Positions 5,345 to 6,554 of a stretch of DNA of 6,554 nt are shown piece after piece (positions within the stretch are counted from its first letter, which is position 1; each line of letters starts with the position of its first letter). Under the pieces are notes generated by a model. That model ran no database searches. It was not told the origin of the DNA and saw nothing but the letters and a program-made list of their open reading frames with translations. The position numbers and the translations under genes are program-made. Origin of the DNA: Bacteroidota bacterium (lineage in GTDB: Bacteria; Bacteroidota; Bacteroidia; Chitinophagales; Saprospiraceae); NCBI GenBank assembly GCA_008501835.1, contig QQUB01000906.1, forward strand, positions 1 through 6,554. Direction: 5' to 3'.

Positions 5345-6112
5345 CTATTTATTCAACATTGCCGGTGCAAAAGCTCCTTCCTTCATAGCGGAGCTCGACT
5401 GAAACTTATTGACGGTCATTACCGACTTTCGGCCGTTCTGAACATTTTCTTTTTCCATATAAAAGGCAAAGTGCTTCCCATTAGCCTGCTTTTTATAGTC
5501 CTTTATGTATTGTACTTTATGCAATTCCCCGTAACTATCATAGAATTCGATCCTGTACACCAACAAGGTATTTTCCTCAATCCAGGAAATCCTTTTGCTA
5601 AAACCATGCTCATCGGCAATGTCCTCATTTTTACATAAAGATTCGATCTTCCAGCAGAGCTTGCCTTCATAAGTTTCTTTTGACAGTTTTTTATAAGTAA
5701 AATCATCCATGTCAGGTTTACTCATATCCGCATTGGTGAATTCAGATCCCATAAAACTTTTTCCTCTTTCCTGGCTCACGATCCTTCTCGTTTTCCTTAA
5801 CGCAGGCAGGTATATCCACATGTCGTCGGCCTCATTCTCATAATCGTAAACCAACATTGCCGTGCCTTTGACATCAGCAGGAGACAGAAACTTGATCATG
5901 GTTTTGGAAACGTCACCAAACTTTCGTGTAGCCGTAGCGATTTCTCTAACCCTGACCCGACCTTTTTGATCATAGATCTTGAGTGTAGAGACCATTTCCA
6001 TGGAACTCAATTCCATAACATCAGCAGCCTTATCACTGATCTCCCGGGCAGTTTGTCCGTGAAGGGAAACTGTGGAGAATAACAAAAGCAATATGATTAA
6101 ATAACTTCTCAT
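5345..6112 (-). CDS. Periplasmic LolA-like outer-membrane lipoprotein-sorting family protein
   Basis: The 255-residue precursor has an N-terminal signal peptide (hydrophobic LIILLLLFSTVSL, likely cleavage after HGQ at about 20). There is no lipobox cysteine, so the mature protein should be soluble in the periplasm. The body matches the LolA-like family (TP_0789/PF17131 type): PADVKGTAMLVYDY (78-91), ADDMWIYLPALRKTRRI (95-111) and GKSFMGSEFTNADM (117-130). The family fold is a half beta-barrel that holds lipid or acyl chains. It starts at ATG 6112, after A-rich DNA and only 15 nt after the MMPL exporter stop, so the two are almost certainly co-transcribed. This exporter plus LolA-like order recurs in many bacteria and suggests the protein carries or receives a hydrophobic substrate from the exporter. 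The substrate is unknown. It ends with TAG at 5347-5345. Confidence 0.92.
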   Translation of the reverse strand: MRSYLIILLLLFSTVSLHGQTAREISDKAADVMELSSMEMVSTLKIYDQKGRVRVREIATATRKFGDVSKTMIKFLSPADVKGTAMLVYDYENEADDMWIYLPALRKTRRIVSQERGKSFMGSEFTNADMSKPDMDDFTYKKLSKETYEGKLCWKIESLCKNEDIADEHGFSKRISWIEENTLLVYRIEFYDSYGELHKVQYIKDYKKQANGKHFAFYMEKENVQNGRKSVMTVNKFQSSSAMKEGAFAPAMLNK

Positions 6113-6127
6113 TTCTTTTTCAATTTT

Positions 6128-6554
6128 TTATGTTGACAAAAATTTTGGCTTGAACAATAAACAGATCGCCGGTATCAGGATCAATGCGCAGACCAGGCAA
6201 AGAATGATCGACAAAATGATCAAAAGGGCAAATGATCTGATCAACGGGAATGCCGACAAGAACAAAACGGAAAACCCAACGATAACCGAAAAAGCATTGA
6301 TGACAATCCCCCGTCCACTAGTCCCAAGGCTGGTGATGACTGCAGATTTGATATCTGCGCCTGCTTTCAATTCAGTTTTTAGCCTCCAGAACATATGAAT
6401 GGTATAGTCGACACCCAACCCGATTGAAATAGAGGACAATAATGCTGTAGCAATATTCAAGTCGATATTGACCCAGCCCATAAATCCAAAAGTGCAAACC
6501 ACAGCAAAGGCAAGCGGCAGACTGCCCAAAAAGCCCGCAAACACATTTCTGAAA
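6128..6554 (-). CDS. MMPL/RND-superfamily exporter, C-terminal 141 residues only
   Basis: The frame is open to the right edge, so the N-terminal part lies outside the window; GTG 6544 is an internal valine codon, not a start. The visible part holds about four hydrophobic segments. These are SLPLAFAVVCTFGFMGW (visible residues 11-27), NIATALLSSISIGLGVDYTIHMFWR (33-57), INAFSVIVGFSVLFLSAF (85-102) and FALLIILSIILCLVCALILIPAI (108-130), ending in a short cytoplasmic tail FKPKFLST. GLGVDYTIH is the signature of the C-terminal transmembrane half of MMPL/SSD-type RND proteins, whose Asp takes part in proton-driven transport. Such pumps move lipids or hydrophobic molecules out of the inner membrane. 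The downstream LolA-like gene is its probable periplasmic partner. Confidence 0.93.
   Translation of the reverse strand, partial: FRNVFAGFLGSLPLAFAVVCTFGFMGWVNIDLNIATALLSSISIGLGVDYTIHMFWRLKTELKAGADIKSAVITSLGTSGRGIVINAFSVIVGFSVLFLSAFPLIRSFALLIILSIILCLVCALILIPAICLLFKPKFLST

Noticed and set aside
6150..6398. 82-codon plus-strand ORF
   Set aside because: Antisense to the MMPL exporter membrane segments; no recognisable domain.

Overview
The window looks like chromosomal DNA of a Bacteroidota member, possibly of the Saprospiria type, though the class is a guess. The reasons are the closest remembered relatives of the proteins (Bacteroidota-style RpoN, a Bacteroidota-only degenerate arginase-like protein, a LolA-like/MMPL pair), starts preceded by A-rich DNA rather than Shine-Dalgarno sites, and a TAnnTTTG-type -7 box. 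Nothing here was checked against a database.

Layout. (1) Positions 1-1968, minus strand: a STAND-type signalling or conflict locus. A large NB-ARC-like NTPase with a winged-helix MHR motif and C-terminal TPRs runs off the left edge (529 residues visible). It was easy to miss because it has no stop inside the window. Upstream lie a 92-codon ORF and a 28-codon ORF. All three are in the same frame, separated only by one TAG and one TAA. Read together they resemble one protein: small-residue-rich helix, acidic helical adaptor, linker with two GxGDNVxxDKI motifs, NTPase, TPRs. It is either a split three-ORF operon or a gene broken by two nonsense codons. (2) Positions 1969-2230: a spacer dominated by a 43-nt imperfect inverted repeat. 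(3) Positions 2231-3745, minus: rpoN (sigma-54), complete. (4) Positions 3746-4061: a divergent promoter region with two small hairpins and a good -7 box. (5) Positions 4062-5159, plus: an arginase-fold protein of the kind usually labelled formimidoylglutamase, but without the metal-binding residues. (6) Positions 5160-5344: a convergent spacer packed with four short palindromes resembling dispersed Bacteroidota intergenic repeats. (7) Positions 5345-6554, minus: an operon pair, the C-terminal end of an MMPL/RND exporter followed by a periplasmic LolA-like protein.

How they work together. Only two groups look functionally linked: the STAND NTPase with its small upstream ORFs, and the MMPL exporter with its LolA-like partner, presumably in envelope lipid or lipoprotein traffic. 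rpoN and the arginase-like gene are divergent neighbours with no evident shared role. The most unusual parts are the in-frame split STAND locus with nearly identical TPR units, the metal-ligand-less arginase-like protein, and the two palindrome-rich spacers.
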